Positions 1-7,936 of a stretch of DNA of 64,000 nucleotides are shown in pieces (the first letter of the stretch is position 1; each line of letters opens with the position of its first letter). The DNA is from Roseibium sp. MMSF_3544 (GTDB lineage: Bacteria; Pseudomonadota; Alphaproteobacteria; Rhizobiales; Stappiaceae). The DNA is taken from assembly GCF_030732845.1 (NCBI RefSeq), contig NZ_JASHKA010000005.1:124001-188000 (forward strand), given 5' to 3'. A program made the position numbers and the translations under genes. A model generated the notes under the pieces. The model did no database searches. It was not told the DNA's origin and saw only the letters and a list, made by a program, of their open reading frames with translations.

Positions 1-33
1 GACGGAGCGTAGCTGAATCTCACGGGGGAAATC

Positions 34-768
34 ATGGCAGAGGCGAAAAAGGCTGACGAGCCGTCGATGGAGGAAATCCTCGCATCGATCCGCCGAATAA
101 TTTCCGACGAGGATTCGCAAAACGCCGATTCCGGCGAGGCTGGCACGAGTGAAGAAGCAGAAACTCCGGTAGAAGAAGCGGTTGAAGACATGGGTGACGC
201 CTCCGAAATGTCCCAGGACGACCTGGACAAACTGTTTGATACAGCTGGCAGCGGAGACGACGACAGTTCTGATGACGCAGACGATATGGCTGCGGCAATG
301 GAGGCTGACGCCGCCGAAGACGAAGGCGATGACGATGTCCTGGAGCTGACGGAAGAACTTGCTGTTTCAGAAGACGACGAGATGGAAATCGTCGAGGGGC
401 TGGCCGATACGTTCGACAGTCCTGAGGGCGACATCTCGTTTGCGCAGGAACCTGAGCCCGAGCCGGAACCCGAGATTCCGGATCCGGAGCCCATTCCGCT
501 TGCGTCGATGGAAACTGCACCGGTTCCGGACGACCTTCCCGTTGTGGCCGACGACGCGCCGCTCACATCCAACAACACCGGTGAGGCAGTCCACGCGGCT
601 TTCGACAATCTGTCGAACATGTTTGTCGGTTCCCAGGCTCAGACTGTCGAAGAACTCGTTAAGGAAATGCTTCGTCCCATGCTGAAGGCATGGCTCGACC
701 AGAATCTTCCAGGAATGGTCGAGCAGATGGTGCAAAAGGAAATTCAGCGTGTGACGCGCCGCCGATAG
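34..768 (+). CDS. popZ: PopZ polar organizing protein (DUF2497)
   Basis: This 244-residue protein has the two conserved blocks of PopZ: a short N-terminal helix (about residues 11-26, SMEEILASIRRIISDE) and a C-terminal helical oligomerisation region (about 188-244, ending in VTRRR). Between them lies a very acidic, proline-rich linker with EPEPEPEPE runs. PopZ self-assembles into a polar matrix that anchors the ParB-origin complex and cell-cycle regulators in alphaproteobacteria. The ATG is preceded by GGGGGAA at about 8 nt. Position just upstream of valS is the usual one in Hyphomicrobiales. The gene converges with the DUF1284 gene, with only 14 nt between stops. Confidence 0.93.
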   Translation: MAEAKKADEPSMEEILASIRRIISDEDSQNADSGEAGTSEEAETPVEEAVEDMGDASEMSQDDLDKLFDTAGSGDDDSSDDADDMAAAMEADAAEDEGDDDVLELTEELAVSEDDEMEIVEGLADTFDSPEGDISFAQEPEPEPEPEIPDPEPIPLASMETAPVPDDLPVVADDAPLTSNNTGEAVHAAFDNLSNMFVGSQAQTVEELVKEMLRPMLKAWLDQNLPGMVEQMVQKEIQRVTRRR

Positions 769-782
769 GCGACTTTTCGGAA

Positions 783-1229
783 CTATGCGTCCTTGCCCTG
801 GCCGGCGCGAATAGAGAGGCGACAAGCCCTGTAGCCGCCATCGGAAATTTCAGAACACAGATCGTACCACTCGCATCCGGTACAGGCGGCGCGGACCGAA
901 CCGTCAAGAAACGCTGTCCGCAAAACCGAAATCCGTTCTGGTGTCAGCAGCAAAACACCACCGTTTTCAAGATCAATGCCCAGAACACGGCCGACCTGCG
1001 CGAGCGCGCGAGTGTCACGGTCTCGCACGCTGTCGTCGTGACAATGGCACCCGTCTTCTGACAGCATCGGTCGGCAGATATCGTCCGGTCCGCTAACGAT
1101 TTCAATCGCTTCGCCCGCATTCAGCCGCCGAATGATCTTGTTGTAACCGTGGACGAAGTCCGGCGTGTAACCCTTGCCGAGATAGGTCAGCATGCAAAGC
1201 AAGTGGTGCGGACGGATTGAGATCGTCAT
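783..1229 (-). CDS. DUF1284 cysteine-rich putative metal-binding protein
   Basis: The 148-residue product starts with the family hallmark RPHHLLCM and carries eight cysteines (C12, C52, C61, C63, C116, C119, C125, C136) plus HCHD, a pattern suggesting a bound metal or Fe-S cluster. The DUF1284 family has no established function. An in-frame ATG at 1391 exists, but it would leave only 11 nt to the divergent valS start and adds 54 residues without family character, so the ATG at 1229 is preferred; its ribosome site is weak either way. The role is unknown; metal binding is an inference from the cysteine pattern. Confidence 0.8.
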   Translation of the reverse strand: MTISIRPHHLLCMLTYLGKGYTPDFVHGYNKIIRRLNAGEAIEIVSGPDDICRPMLSEDGCHCHDDSVRDRDTRALAQVGRVLGIDLENGGVLLLTPERISVLRTAFLDGSVRAACTGCEWYDLCSEISDGGYRACRLSIRAGQGKDA

Positions 1230-1402
1230 GTGATCGTTATGACAGTATCGGCGCGCCAACCCAAGCCGATGTTTTGCTATAGCTCGAAACTGGCGCAGAT
1301 GCGCCGCTTTGTCGGTCGGAAACAACGTCAAACCGGTTGACTTGCGGAGACGCTTCCGATTTACACGGGGGCTCACGAAATTCGAATTCATCCTCCCATT
1401 GA

Positions 1403-4342
1403 GTGACCCTGATGCTGGAAAAGACCTACGATGCGGCCAGCGTTGAGCCGCGGATTTACGAAACCTGGGAAAAGGCGGAGGCCTTCAAGGCCGGAGCTGG
1501 TGCCAAGGACGGCGCCTCTGCCTTTTCCATCGTAATTCCGCCGCCAAATGTGACGGGGTCCTTGCACATGGGCCACGCGCTGAACAACACGTTGCAGGAC
1601 ATCCTGATCCGCTGGAAGCGGATGCAGGGTTTTGACGTGCTTTGGCAGCCGGGAACTGACCATGCCGGGATCGCCACGCAGATGGTGGTCGAGCGCGAGC
1701 TGATGGAAGCCCAGCAGCCAGGCCGCCGCGAGATGGGGCGCGAGGCATTTGTCGAAAGGGTCTGGGAGCAGAAACGAAAGTCCGAGGGAACAATCCTCGG
1801 TCAGTTGAAGCGCCTCGGTGCGTCCTGCGACTGGAGCCGGACCGAGTTCACGATGTCGCCCAACTTGTCAGCGGCGGTCCTCAAGGTTTTTGTCGACCTC
1901 TACAATGAAGGCCTGATCTACCGGTCCAAGCGTCTCGTCAATTGGGATCCGAAATTCGAGACCGCGATCTCGGATCTGGAAGTCGAGAATATCGAAACCG
2001 ACGGCCACATGTGGCATTTCAAGTATCCGCTGGCCGGTGGCGAAACATATGAATATGTCGAGAAGGACGAAGACGGCAACGTCACGCTTCGCGAGACCCG
2101 GGACTATATCTCGATTGCCACGACACGCCCTGAAACCATGCTTGGTGACGGCGCAGTCGCGGTTCACCCGAAGGATGAGCGCTACAAGCCGATCATCGGC
2201 AAGCTTTGCGAGATCCCCGTCGGGCCGAAGGAAAACCGGCGTCTGATCCCGATCATCACCGATGACTATCCGGATCCGGAGTTTGGCTCCGGTGCGGTCA
2301 AAATCACCGGTGCGCATGATTTCAACGACTATGGCGTTGCGCAGCGGAACAACATTCCGATGTATCGCCTGATGGACACCAAGGGTGCAATGCGTGCCGA
2401 CGGTGCACCATATGCCGAAGAAGCGTCAAAAGCGCAGGCGATTATCGACGGCGCGAAGTTGACCATCAACGAGGTTGACCTCATCAACATCGTACCGGAC
2501 GACCTGCGCGGTCTTGACCGTTTCGAGGCGCGCAAGCGCGTCATCGAGCAGATCACGGCGGAAGGCCTCGCCGTTACGGTTCCTGCCAATCACCCTGAAG
2601 TTGCGTGGATGAAGGGACAGGCACCGGAGTGGCATCCGCTGGGGCGGGCAATTGTCCGGCCGCTGGAGGAAGATGCCGAGGGGCCGGCCGAACTGCCGCT
2701 GGTGGAATCCAAGAAGATCATGCAGCCTTTCGGCGACCGCTCGAAGGTCGTGATTGAGCCGATGTTGACGGACCAGTGGTTCGTTGATGCGAAAACGCTC
2801 GCCGGACCTGCGCTGAAAGCCGTTCAGGACGGAACCACGAAATTCGTCCCCGAGAATTGGGACAAGACCTATTTCAACTGGCTGAACGACATCCAGCCCT
2901 GGTGCATTTCGCGCCAGCTCTGGTGGGGCCACCAGATCCCGGTCTGGTACGATGAAGACGGTAACGAATACTGCGCCCAGACGGAGGAAGAGGCTCTAGA
3001 AAAGGCTGGCGGCAAGGCCCTTACGAGGGATGAGGACGTTCTCGATACCTGGTTCTCCTCGGCGCTGTGGCCGTTCTCAACACTCGGTTGGCCGCACAAG
3101 ACGCCGGAGCTTGAGCGCTACTACAAGACAGATGTTCTGGTGACCGGGTTCGACATCATCTTCTTCTGGGTTGCCCGGATGATGATGCAGGGCATTCACT
3201 TCATGGATGAGGTGCCGTTTCACACGGTCTATATCAACTCCATCGTTGTCGACAGGGCCGGGAAAAAGATGTCGAAGTCTCTCGGCAACGTCCTCGACCC
3301 ACTTGAGCTGATTGACACCTATGGCGCTGACGCGACCCGATTTGCGCTTGCAAGCCAGGAGGTTCAGTCGCGCCGGACCCTTCGCATGTCCGACCAGGCA
3401 GCTGAAGGCGGCCAGAGGTTTGCAACGAAGCTTTGGAACGCTGCCCGTTTCGCCGAGATGAACGGCTGCGCCCGCGTTCAAGGCTTCGATCCGGCAACGA
3501 CCCAGCACACGCTCAACCGCTGGATTGCAACCGAAATGGGCCGCTGTGTTGCTGAAGTCACCGCGGCGCTCGACGAGTACCGGTTTAACGATGCAGCCGG
3601 TGCGGTCTACCGCTTCACCTGGAACACGTTCTGCGATTGGTTTCTCGAACTCGCCAAGCCGGTCTTCAACGGCGACGATGAAGCGGCAAAAAGCGAAACG
3701 CGGGCGACAACCGCCTGGGCGATCGATGAAATCCTGAAGGTTCTCCATCCTTTCATGCCGTTCCTGACGGAAGAACTGTGGGAGCGTCTCGGAGACGAGG
3801 GTGCAAAGGCCGGCAACCTGCTGATGCTGACCGAGTGGCCGGAAGAGCGGGTTTTCGATGCAGCGGCTGCTGATGAAATCAACTGGCTCGTCAATTTGAT
3901 CTCTGAAATCAGGTCCGTTCGCGCGGAAATGAACGTTCCCGCCGGAGCTAAGGTTCCCGTTGTTATCAATGGTGCCAGTGACATCACGGCTGCGCGGCTG
4001 AAAACGCACGAATCTGCAATTCTCCGCCTGGCGCGCGCTGAGTCCGTTTCGCTTGCAGACGCCGCCCCCTCCGGTTCGGCACAGATTATTGTCGGAGAGG
4101 CGACTGTGTGCCTGCCGCTCGCCGGGGTTATCGATCTGAGCGCCGAAAAGGCACGGCTGAACAAGGAAGTCGGCAAACTGGAAGGTGATATCTCAAAAAT
4201 CGAGAAGAAGCTCGCCAACCCGAAATTTGTCGAAAAAGCACCGGATGAGGTCGTCGAAGGCGAACGCGAAAAGGTGACCGAGGCCAAGGCAAAGCTGGAC
4301 AAGGTTCAGACCGCATTGAACCGGCTGGCGGACATCGGCTGA
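1403..4342 (+). CDS. valS: Valyl-tRNA synthetase
   Basis: ValS charges tRNA(Val) with valine and edits mischarged threonine. The 979-residue protein shows the class I signatures HMGH (residues 55-58, within PPPNVTGSLHMGH) and KMSKS (about 622-626), a long editing insertion, the anticodon-binding domain, and a C-terminal coiled-coil arm (about 910-979, SAEKARLNKEVGKLEGDISK). The frame begins with GTG at 1403; an ATG three codons on (1412, MLEKTYD) is an equally plausible start, as neither has a strong Shine-Dalgarno. Length is normal for bacterial ValS. It follows popZ and the opposite-strand DUF1284 gene. Confidence 0.97.
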   Translation: MTLMLEKTYDAASVEPRIYETWEKAEAFKAGAGAKDGASAFSIVIPPPNVTGSLHMGHALNNTLQDILIRWKRMQGFDVLWQPGTDHAGIATQMVVERELMEAQQPGRREMGREAFVERVWEQKRKSEGTILGQLKRLGASCDWSRTEFTMSPNLSAAVLKVFVDLYNEGLIYRSKRLVNWDPKFETAISDLEVENIETDGHMWHFKYPLAGGETYEYVEKDEDGNVTLRETRDYISIATTRPETMLGDGAVAVHPKDERYKPIIGKLCEIPVGPKENRRLIPIITDDYPDPEFGSGAVKITGAHDFNDYGVAQRNNIPMYRLMDTKGAMRADGAPYAEEASKAQAIIDGAKLTINEVDLINIVPDDLRGLDRFEARKRVIEQITAEGLAVTVPANHPEVAWMKGQAPEWHPLGRAIVRPLEEDAEGPAELPLVESKKIMQPFGDRSKVVIEPMLTDQWFVDAKTLAGPALKAVQDGTTKFVPENWDKTYFNWLNDIQPWCISRQLWWGHQIPVWYDEDGNEYCAQTEEEALEKAGGKALTRDEDVLDTWFSSALWPFSTLGWPHKTPELERYYKTDVLVTGFDIIFFWVARMMMQGIHFMDEVPFHTVYINSIVVDRAGKKMSKSLGNVLDPLELIDTYGADATRFALASQEVQSRRTLRMSDQAAEGGQRFATKLWNAARFAEMNGCARVQGFDPATTQHTLNRWIATEMGRCVAEVTAALDEYRFNDAAGAVYRFTWNTFCDWFLELAKPVFNGDDEAAKSETRATTAWAIDEILKVLHPFMPFLTEELWERLGDEGAKAGNLLMLTEWPEERVFDAAAADEINWLVNLISEIRSVRAEMNVPAGAKVPVVINGASDITAARLKTHESAILRLARAESVSLADAAPSGSAQIIVGEATVCLPLAGVIDLSAEKARLNKEVGKLEGDISKIEKKLANPKFVEKAPDEVVEGEREKVTEAKAKLDKVQTALNRLADIG

Positions 4343-4485
4343 CATATGGCACAGGTTCCGGAGAGGGCAGTGTCTTTTCCGGGCCGCAATTCGGTGCTAC
4401 GCACCCGAATCTGAAGTTCATCTCGTTCTTCGGCTTGCTCTGAACGGACGTCAGCTTCAAAAGGGTGACTAGCAAGTTTTTGTTT

Positions 4486-4562
4486 CTAGAGCGTTTTTCG
4501 ATATTGAAATACACATCGGCGGATGCTGCAAATTGAAGCGTATTTCAAATTGACCACACTAG
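4486..4562. repeat. Small CTAG-bounded imperfect palindrome
   Basis: Between valS and the DUF2155 gene a 77-bp stretch is bounded by CTAG on both sides (4486-4489 and 4559-4562). It contains a perfect 9-bp inverted repeat TTGAAATAC (4504-4512) and GTATTTCAA (4540-4548), with partial similarity continuing outward to the CTAG ends. It resembles a miniature palindromic repeat of the kind scattered in rhizobial-type genomes. No coding content is seen. Whether it is repeated elsewhere in the genome cannot be told from this window. Confidence 0.35.
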
Positions 4563-4612
4563 CGCGACGGCAAAAAAAGCAAGTATCCTAGCACCAGCGA
4601 CTCAGTAACCTG

Positions 4613-5161
4613 ATGGCAGACGTGATCGAACCAGGAAAATTGGCAAAGCGGATTGTTGCGAGCGCGGCTTTTGCTGCGTTTTTGGCACTTTGTGCAGGCA
4701 GCACTGCGCAGGCAGAAAAAATAGAAAACCCTGTTGCAGTATTCTCCGGCCTCGACAAGATCACTGGGCGGATCATTTCGTTCGATGTCTATATCGGGGA
4801 GACGGTGCAATTCGGTGCGCTTCAGGTCACCCCCAGAGTGTGCCACACACGTCCCCAGACTGAATCGCCATTGACGACCGGATTTGTTCAGGTCGACGAA
4901 ATCACTCTGAACAACGAAGTCCGCCGCATCTTTTCCGGCTGGATGTATGCCGCAAGCCCGGGCCTGCACGCAGTTGAGCATCCCGTCTATGATATCTGGT
5001 TGACCAACTGCAAACTGGCGTCAACGGTTCCGCCGCCCGAGGACTATGACGGGCCGCCGATCAAAGGCGTTGTTGCAGAGGGCGAAGATCCGCTGGCGGG
5101 CCCGGATGATGGCGTTGACAGCGGTCCCGCCATTCCCAGAAAAAAACCGTTTCAGGGTTAG
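4613..5161 (+). CDS. DUF2155 family exported protein
   Basis: The 182-residue product has a clear signal peptide (about residues 1-34, hydrophobic AASAAFAAFLALCAG type, cleavage near AQA-EK) followed by the DUF2155 domain: TGRIISFDVYIGETVQFGAL, then a conserved cysteine in VTPRVCHTRP, and a second cysteine in WLTNCK near residue 127-130, which could form a disulfide in the periplasm. The tail is proline-rich and ends with a basic RKKPF. DUF2155 has no assigned biochemical role. It stands alone, converging with the GNAT gene 12 nt away. Confidence 0.85.
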   Translation: MADVIEPGKLAKRIVASAAFAAFLALCAGSTAQAEKIENPVAVFSGLDKITGRIISFDVYIGETVQFGALQVTPRVCHTRPQTESPLTTGFVQVDEITLNNEVRRIFSGWMYAASPGLHAVEHPVYDIWLTNCKLASTVPPPEDYDGPPIKGVVAEGEDPLAGPDDGVDSGPAIPRKKPFQG

Positions 5162-5173
5162 GAAACACGCCCT

Positions 5174-5647
5174 TCAGGAAACCCTGCGCGGGGCGTAACC
5201 CGGTTGTCTCATCTCGAACCCGGTCTTGGTCGTCTTGAAGCCAAGTGTCTCATAGAACCTGTGGGCGTTGTGATTCTGCGCGCCGGACAGCAGCATCACC
5301 TTGAAACAGCCGGCATCCCAGCAGTGATCGATTGCATTTTCCATCATTCGTTTGCCGATGCCCCGTCCTCGGCACGAGGACAGGGTGACAACATTTTCGA
5401 TCATCGCGTAGGAAGCGCAGCCTCTTGTAAGATTGGGCACGATGACAAGCGTGAGAGTCGCCACCGCTTCTCCGGCAAGAAAGCCGAGCAGAATTGTCAG
5501 GCCGGGCTGATCGAGCATGATTTGAAAGGTTTGCTCGCGCTGCTCTGCTGTCGCACGAACATCTTCGGGGTTGAGATCGTGGTAGAGCGCTAGAATGTCG
5601 GCAAGGTCGTCGGGGCGAGCGGGCCGGATCAGCAATTGGTCAGGCAT
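5174..5647 (-). CDS. GNAT family N-acetyltransferase
   Basis: The 157-residue protein has GNAT-fold features: an N-terminal IRPARPDDLADILALY strand-helix, a central beta region, and the acetyl-CoA pyrophosphate-binding motif CRGRGIGKRMM, followed by the typical C-terminal NAHRFYETLGF. GNAT enzymes transfer acetyl from acetyl-CoA to amines or protein N termini; the substrate here is unknown. A TTG two codons upstream (5653) is in frame, but ATG 5647 fits better. The gene starts immediately after the terminator of the upstream alpha/beta hydrolase gene, so it needs its own promoter or read-through. Confidence 0.85.
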   Translation of the reverse strand: MPDQLLIRPARPDDLADILALYHDLNPEDVRATAEQREQTFQIMLDQPGLTILLGFLAGEAVATLTLVIVPNLTRGCASYAMIENVVTLSSCRGRGIGKRMMENAIDHCWDAGCFKVMLLSGAQNHNAHRFYETLGFKTTKTGFEMRQPGYAPRRVS

Positions 5648-5651
5648 AAAC

Positions 5652-5677
5652 AAAAAAGCCCGCCGGACAGGCGGGCT
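5652..5677 (-). terminator. Rho-independent terminator of the hydrolase gene
   Basis: On the minus strand an 8-bp perfect GC-rich stem (AGCCCGCC at 5670-5677 paired with GGCGGGCT at 5657-5664) with a 5-nt loop is followed by six Ts. It lies 15 nt past the stop of the alpha/beta hydrolase gene and overlaps the 5' edge of the GNAT gene. Confidence 0.85.
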
Positions 5678-5691
5678 CTCCAGAAGCAGTC

Positions 5692-6360
5692 TCAGTCGAT
5701 GTCGACATAATCATCTGGCGTGAGGCCAAGCCGTCCGTCGACATATGTGCCGCAACGACCGAGGAGCTCATCCATGTCATTTTCGAAAAAGTGATTGGCA
5801 CCGGGAATTGTCGCATGGTCGATCACGATGCCCTTTTGGGTCTTCAGCTTGTCGACCAAGGTCTGGACATCTTTTTGCGGAACAACCTTGTCATTGTCGC
5901 CGTGAATGATCAGGCCGGAGGACGGGCAGGGAGCCAGGAACGAGAAATCGTGCAAGTTCGCGGGCGGTGCCACAGAGATGAAGCCTTCGACTTCCGGACG
6001 GCGCATCAATAGCTGCATGCCGATCCAGGCGCCGAACGAAAACCCGCCGATCCAGCAGGCGCGGGCGTCCGGATGCACGGTCTGGACCCAATCGAGCGCT
6101 GCAGCCGCGTCGGAAAGTTCTCCCTGCCCATGATCGAAAGCGCCTTGCGACCGGCCGACACCGCGGAAATTGAACCGCAGAACCGCAAAACCGCGCCGTG
6201 CGAACATGTAGTACATCTGATAGACGATCTGGTTGTTCATTGTCCCGCCGAATTGCGGGTGGAGATGCAAAACCAGAGCGATTGGCGCGTTGCGTTTTTT
6301 GGCGGGATGGAACCGGCCCTCGAGCCGGCCGGCGGGACCGTTAAAGATCACCTCAGGCAT
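5692..6360 (-). CDS. Alpha/beta hydrolase (COG2945-type)
   Basis: The 222-residue cytoplasmic protein belongs to the small alpha/beta hydrolases. It has HLHPQFGGTMNN after the first strand, a nucleophile elbow GFSFG (Ser in IGGFSFGAWIG, about residue 109), the acid in HGDNDKVVP, and the catalytic His in PGANHFF. The family is widespread in proteobacteria, and its substrate is not established. No signal peptide is present. It is monocistronic, ends at a clear terminator, and diverges from the suf operon promoter region. Confidence 0.85.
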   Translation of the reverse strand: MPEVIFNGPAGRLEGRFHPAKKRNAPIALVLHLHPQFGGTMNNQIVYQMYYMFARRGFAVLRFNFRGVGRSQGAFDHGQGELSDAAAALDWVQTVHPDARACWIGGFSFGAWIGMQLLMRRPEVEGFISVAPPANLHDFSFLAPCPSSGLIIHGDNDKVVPQKDVQTLVDKLKTQKGIVIDHATIPGANHFFENDMDELLGRCGTYVDGRLGLTPDDYVDID

Positions 6361-6450
6361 GAAGCGCTATGTCCTTGTCATTTTGTCGCGCCGATGATGG
6401 GAGGCGCACGAAATTGAGTTTTATATACGTGATTTCCCGTAAGTCTAAAC

Positions 6451-6479
6451 TTGACTCTTTGCCTCCAAGTTTCTAGAAC
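6451..6479 (+). promoter_or_regulatory. Candidate sigma-70-type promoter of the suf operon
   Basis: A -35 element TTGACT (6451-6456) is followed, after exactly 17 bp, by TAGAAC (6474-6479) as a -10 box. Transcription would start near 6486, inside the adjacent Irr-type box and about 170 nt before the first suf gene. The match is fair (5/6 and 4/6 of consensus) and has no experimental support here. Confidence 0.5.
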
Positions 6480-6483
6480 CTTG

Positions 6484-6500
6484 TTTAGAATTATTCGAAA
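6484..6500 (+). promoter_or_regulatory. Irr box (iron control element) upstream of suf
   Basis: The 17-bp sequence TTTAGAATTATTCGAAA is a near-perfect inverted repeat (TTTAGAA, 3 nt, TTCGAAA). It matches the known alphaproteobacterial Irr/ICE consensus TTTAGAA-N3-TTCTAAA with one deviating base. Irr is a heme-sensing Fur-family regulator active under iron limitation, and suf operons are known members of iron regulons in Rhizobiales. The box covers the predicted start point of the suf promoter, a placement that suggests repression. No Rrf2-type (RirA/IscR) regulator gene heads this operon, unlike in many relatives. Confidence 0.75.
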
Positions 6501-6658
6501 GTTTGCGTCACACTCCGAAGACAGGCAACGCTCGGTTCGACCGGTTGGGGGGTGTTATCGTCATCACAGCGAAAAATTTCAAGTTTTTCGAACATGTGTT
6601 TGGCATTTCAGCGAATTTTCGATGCATGGAAACCGCTGAAACCGACCGTTGAGACCTG

Positions 6659-7828
6659 ATGCCGCATCACTCAGCCCCGATTTATCTCGATTTCAACGCC
6701 GGTGCGCCGATGCGCACAAGCGTACGCGAGAGCATGGTCGAGGCTCTGGATGACACGGGAAACGCGTCTTCTGTGCATTCACACGGTAGACGAGCGCGTG
6801 GGCGCATCGAAGCCGCAAGGGAAGACGTTGCGCGCTTGTGTGGCGCGCGGGCGCGCGCCGTAACCTTCGTTTCGGGCGGAACGGAGGCCAACGTGACGGC
6901 GCTTACGCCGGTCTGGCAGGATCAGGGCGCGCCGGTCTATCTGGACAAGCTGTTCATGAGCGCCATTGAGCATCCGTCCGTCATGACGGGTGGACGCTTC
7001 CCGGTTGCCGATCAGGCCGTTGTCCCGGTTGACACGAACGGTGTGATCCTCCCGGAAGCACTGAAGCAGGTGGCCAAGGACGCCGAGCCGAGCCTGATCT
7101 CCGTGATGGCGGCAAACAACGAGACCGGCGTCATCCAACCGCTGGCCGAAATTGGCGCGATCGCGCAAGAACATGGTCACTTCTTCCACGTGGACGCCGT
7201 GCAGGCGGCAGGACGGATGCCGATCGATCTGGACAGCTGGCAAGCCGATGCGGTGACGCTTTCCGCACACAAGATCGGCGGGCCGCAAGGAATAGGCGCC
7301 CTGGTCGTGCGCTCAACCGCACGGGTTCCGGCACCCTTGATGATCGGTGGCGGTCAGGAAAACTGGCGCCGGGGTGGAACGGAGAACGTCGCCGCAGTCG
7401 CCGGGTTCGGGGCGGCAGCACGCGAAGCACTTGAAGAAACAGCAGATACGCGCCACCTGCTGGAGTTGAAGACCCGGATGGAAGCGGGACTGCGTCGCAT
7501 TTGTCCGTCAACGATGATTTTTGGCGAAGATGCCGAACGGCTGGCGAACACAACCTGTTTTGCCGTTCCTGGAATTTCTGCTGAAACCGCGTTGATCGCC
7601 TTCGACCTGGAGCGCGTATCAGTTTCATCGGGATCTGCTTGCTCGTCAGGAAAGGTATCAGTCTCTCATGTCCTGACTGCAATGGGTGTCAATGAGGATC
7701 TTGCGCGATGCGCGTTGAGAGTCAGCTTGGGCTGGAACACAACCGGGACCGACATCGAACGGTTTCTGGACGTCTGGCCGAAGATCGTCGACCGGCTTAA
7801 TCCGGAGGCACGCCACGAAGCGGCGTGA
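6659..7828 (+). CDS. Cysteine desulfurase, NifS/IscS type
   Basis: A PLP-dependent class V aminotransferase-fold enzyme of 389 residues that removes sulfur from cysteine for Fe-S assembly. The N terminus IYLDFNAGAPM, the PLP lysine in SAHKIGGPQG (K205), and the catalytic cysteine in SSGSACSSGK (C328) on a group I (IscS/NifS) style loop are all present. It is the first gene of the suf operon and the first of two desulfurases in it; the second, sufS, is of group II type. The ATG has a modest GAG four nt upstream. A 108-nt structured spacer separates it from sufB. Confidence 0.9.
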   Translation: MPHHSAPIYLDFNAGAPMRTSVRESMVEALDDTGNASSVHSHGRRARGRIEAAREDVARLCGARARAVTFVSGGTEANVTALTPVWQDQGAPVYLDKLFMSAIEHPSVMTGGRFPVADQAVVPVDTNGVILPEALKQVAKDAEPSLISVMAANNETGVIQPLAEIGAIAQEHGHFFHVDAVQAAGRMPIDLDSWQADAVTLSAHKIGGPQGIGALVVRSTARVPAPLMIGGGQENWRRGGTENVAAVAGFGAAAREALEETADTRHLLELKTRMEAGLRRICPSTMIFGEDAERLANTTCFAVPGISAETALIAFDLERVSVSSGSACSSGKVSVSHVLTAMGVNEDLARCALRVSLGWNTTGTDIERFLDVWPKIVDRLNPEARHEAA

Positions 7829-7838
7829 CCGGGGAACA

Positions 7839-7920
7839 TGGCGGAGCTCCGCCAATTAGACGGCGCAGGAGAGAGTTGGTCCTGCCGCCAGCACTATCAA
7901 CGAACGGGCATCGCGCCCGT
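7839..7920 (+). other. Three tandem hairpins between desulfurase and sufB
   Basis: The spacer holds, in order, a perfect 16-bp palindrome (7839-7854, TGGCGGAGCTCCGCCA); a stem of CAGGA/TCCTG extended by GGCG/CGCC with one bulge (7862-7889); and ACGGGC/GCCCGT with a 5-nt loop (7904-7920). None is followed by a T run, so termination is unlikely. They could be mRNA-processing or stability elements setting desulfurase:SufB stoichiometry; this is inference. Confidence 0.5.
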
Positions 7921-7936
7921 CGAATGGAGGCAAGGG

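Noticed and set aside
1..12. Possible last codons and stop (GAC GGA GCG TAG) of an upstream gene, perhaps tolC, before popZ
   Set aside because: Only three codons are visible; family order suggests tolC but the sequence cannot support a feature.
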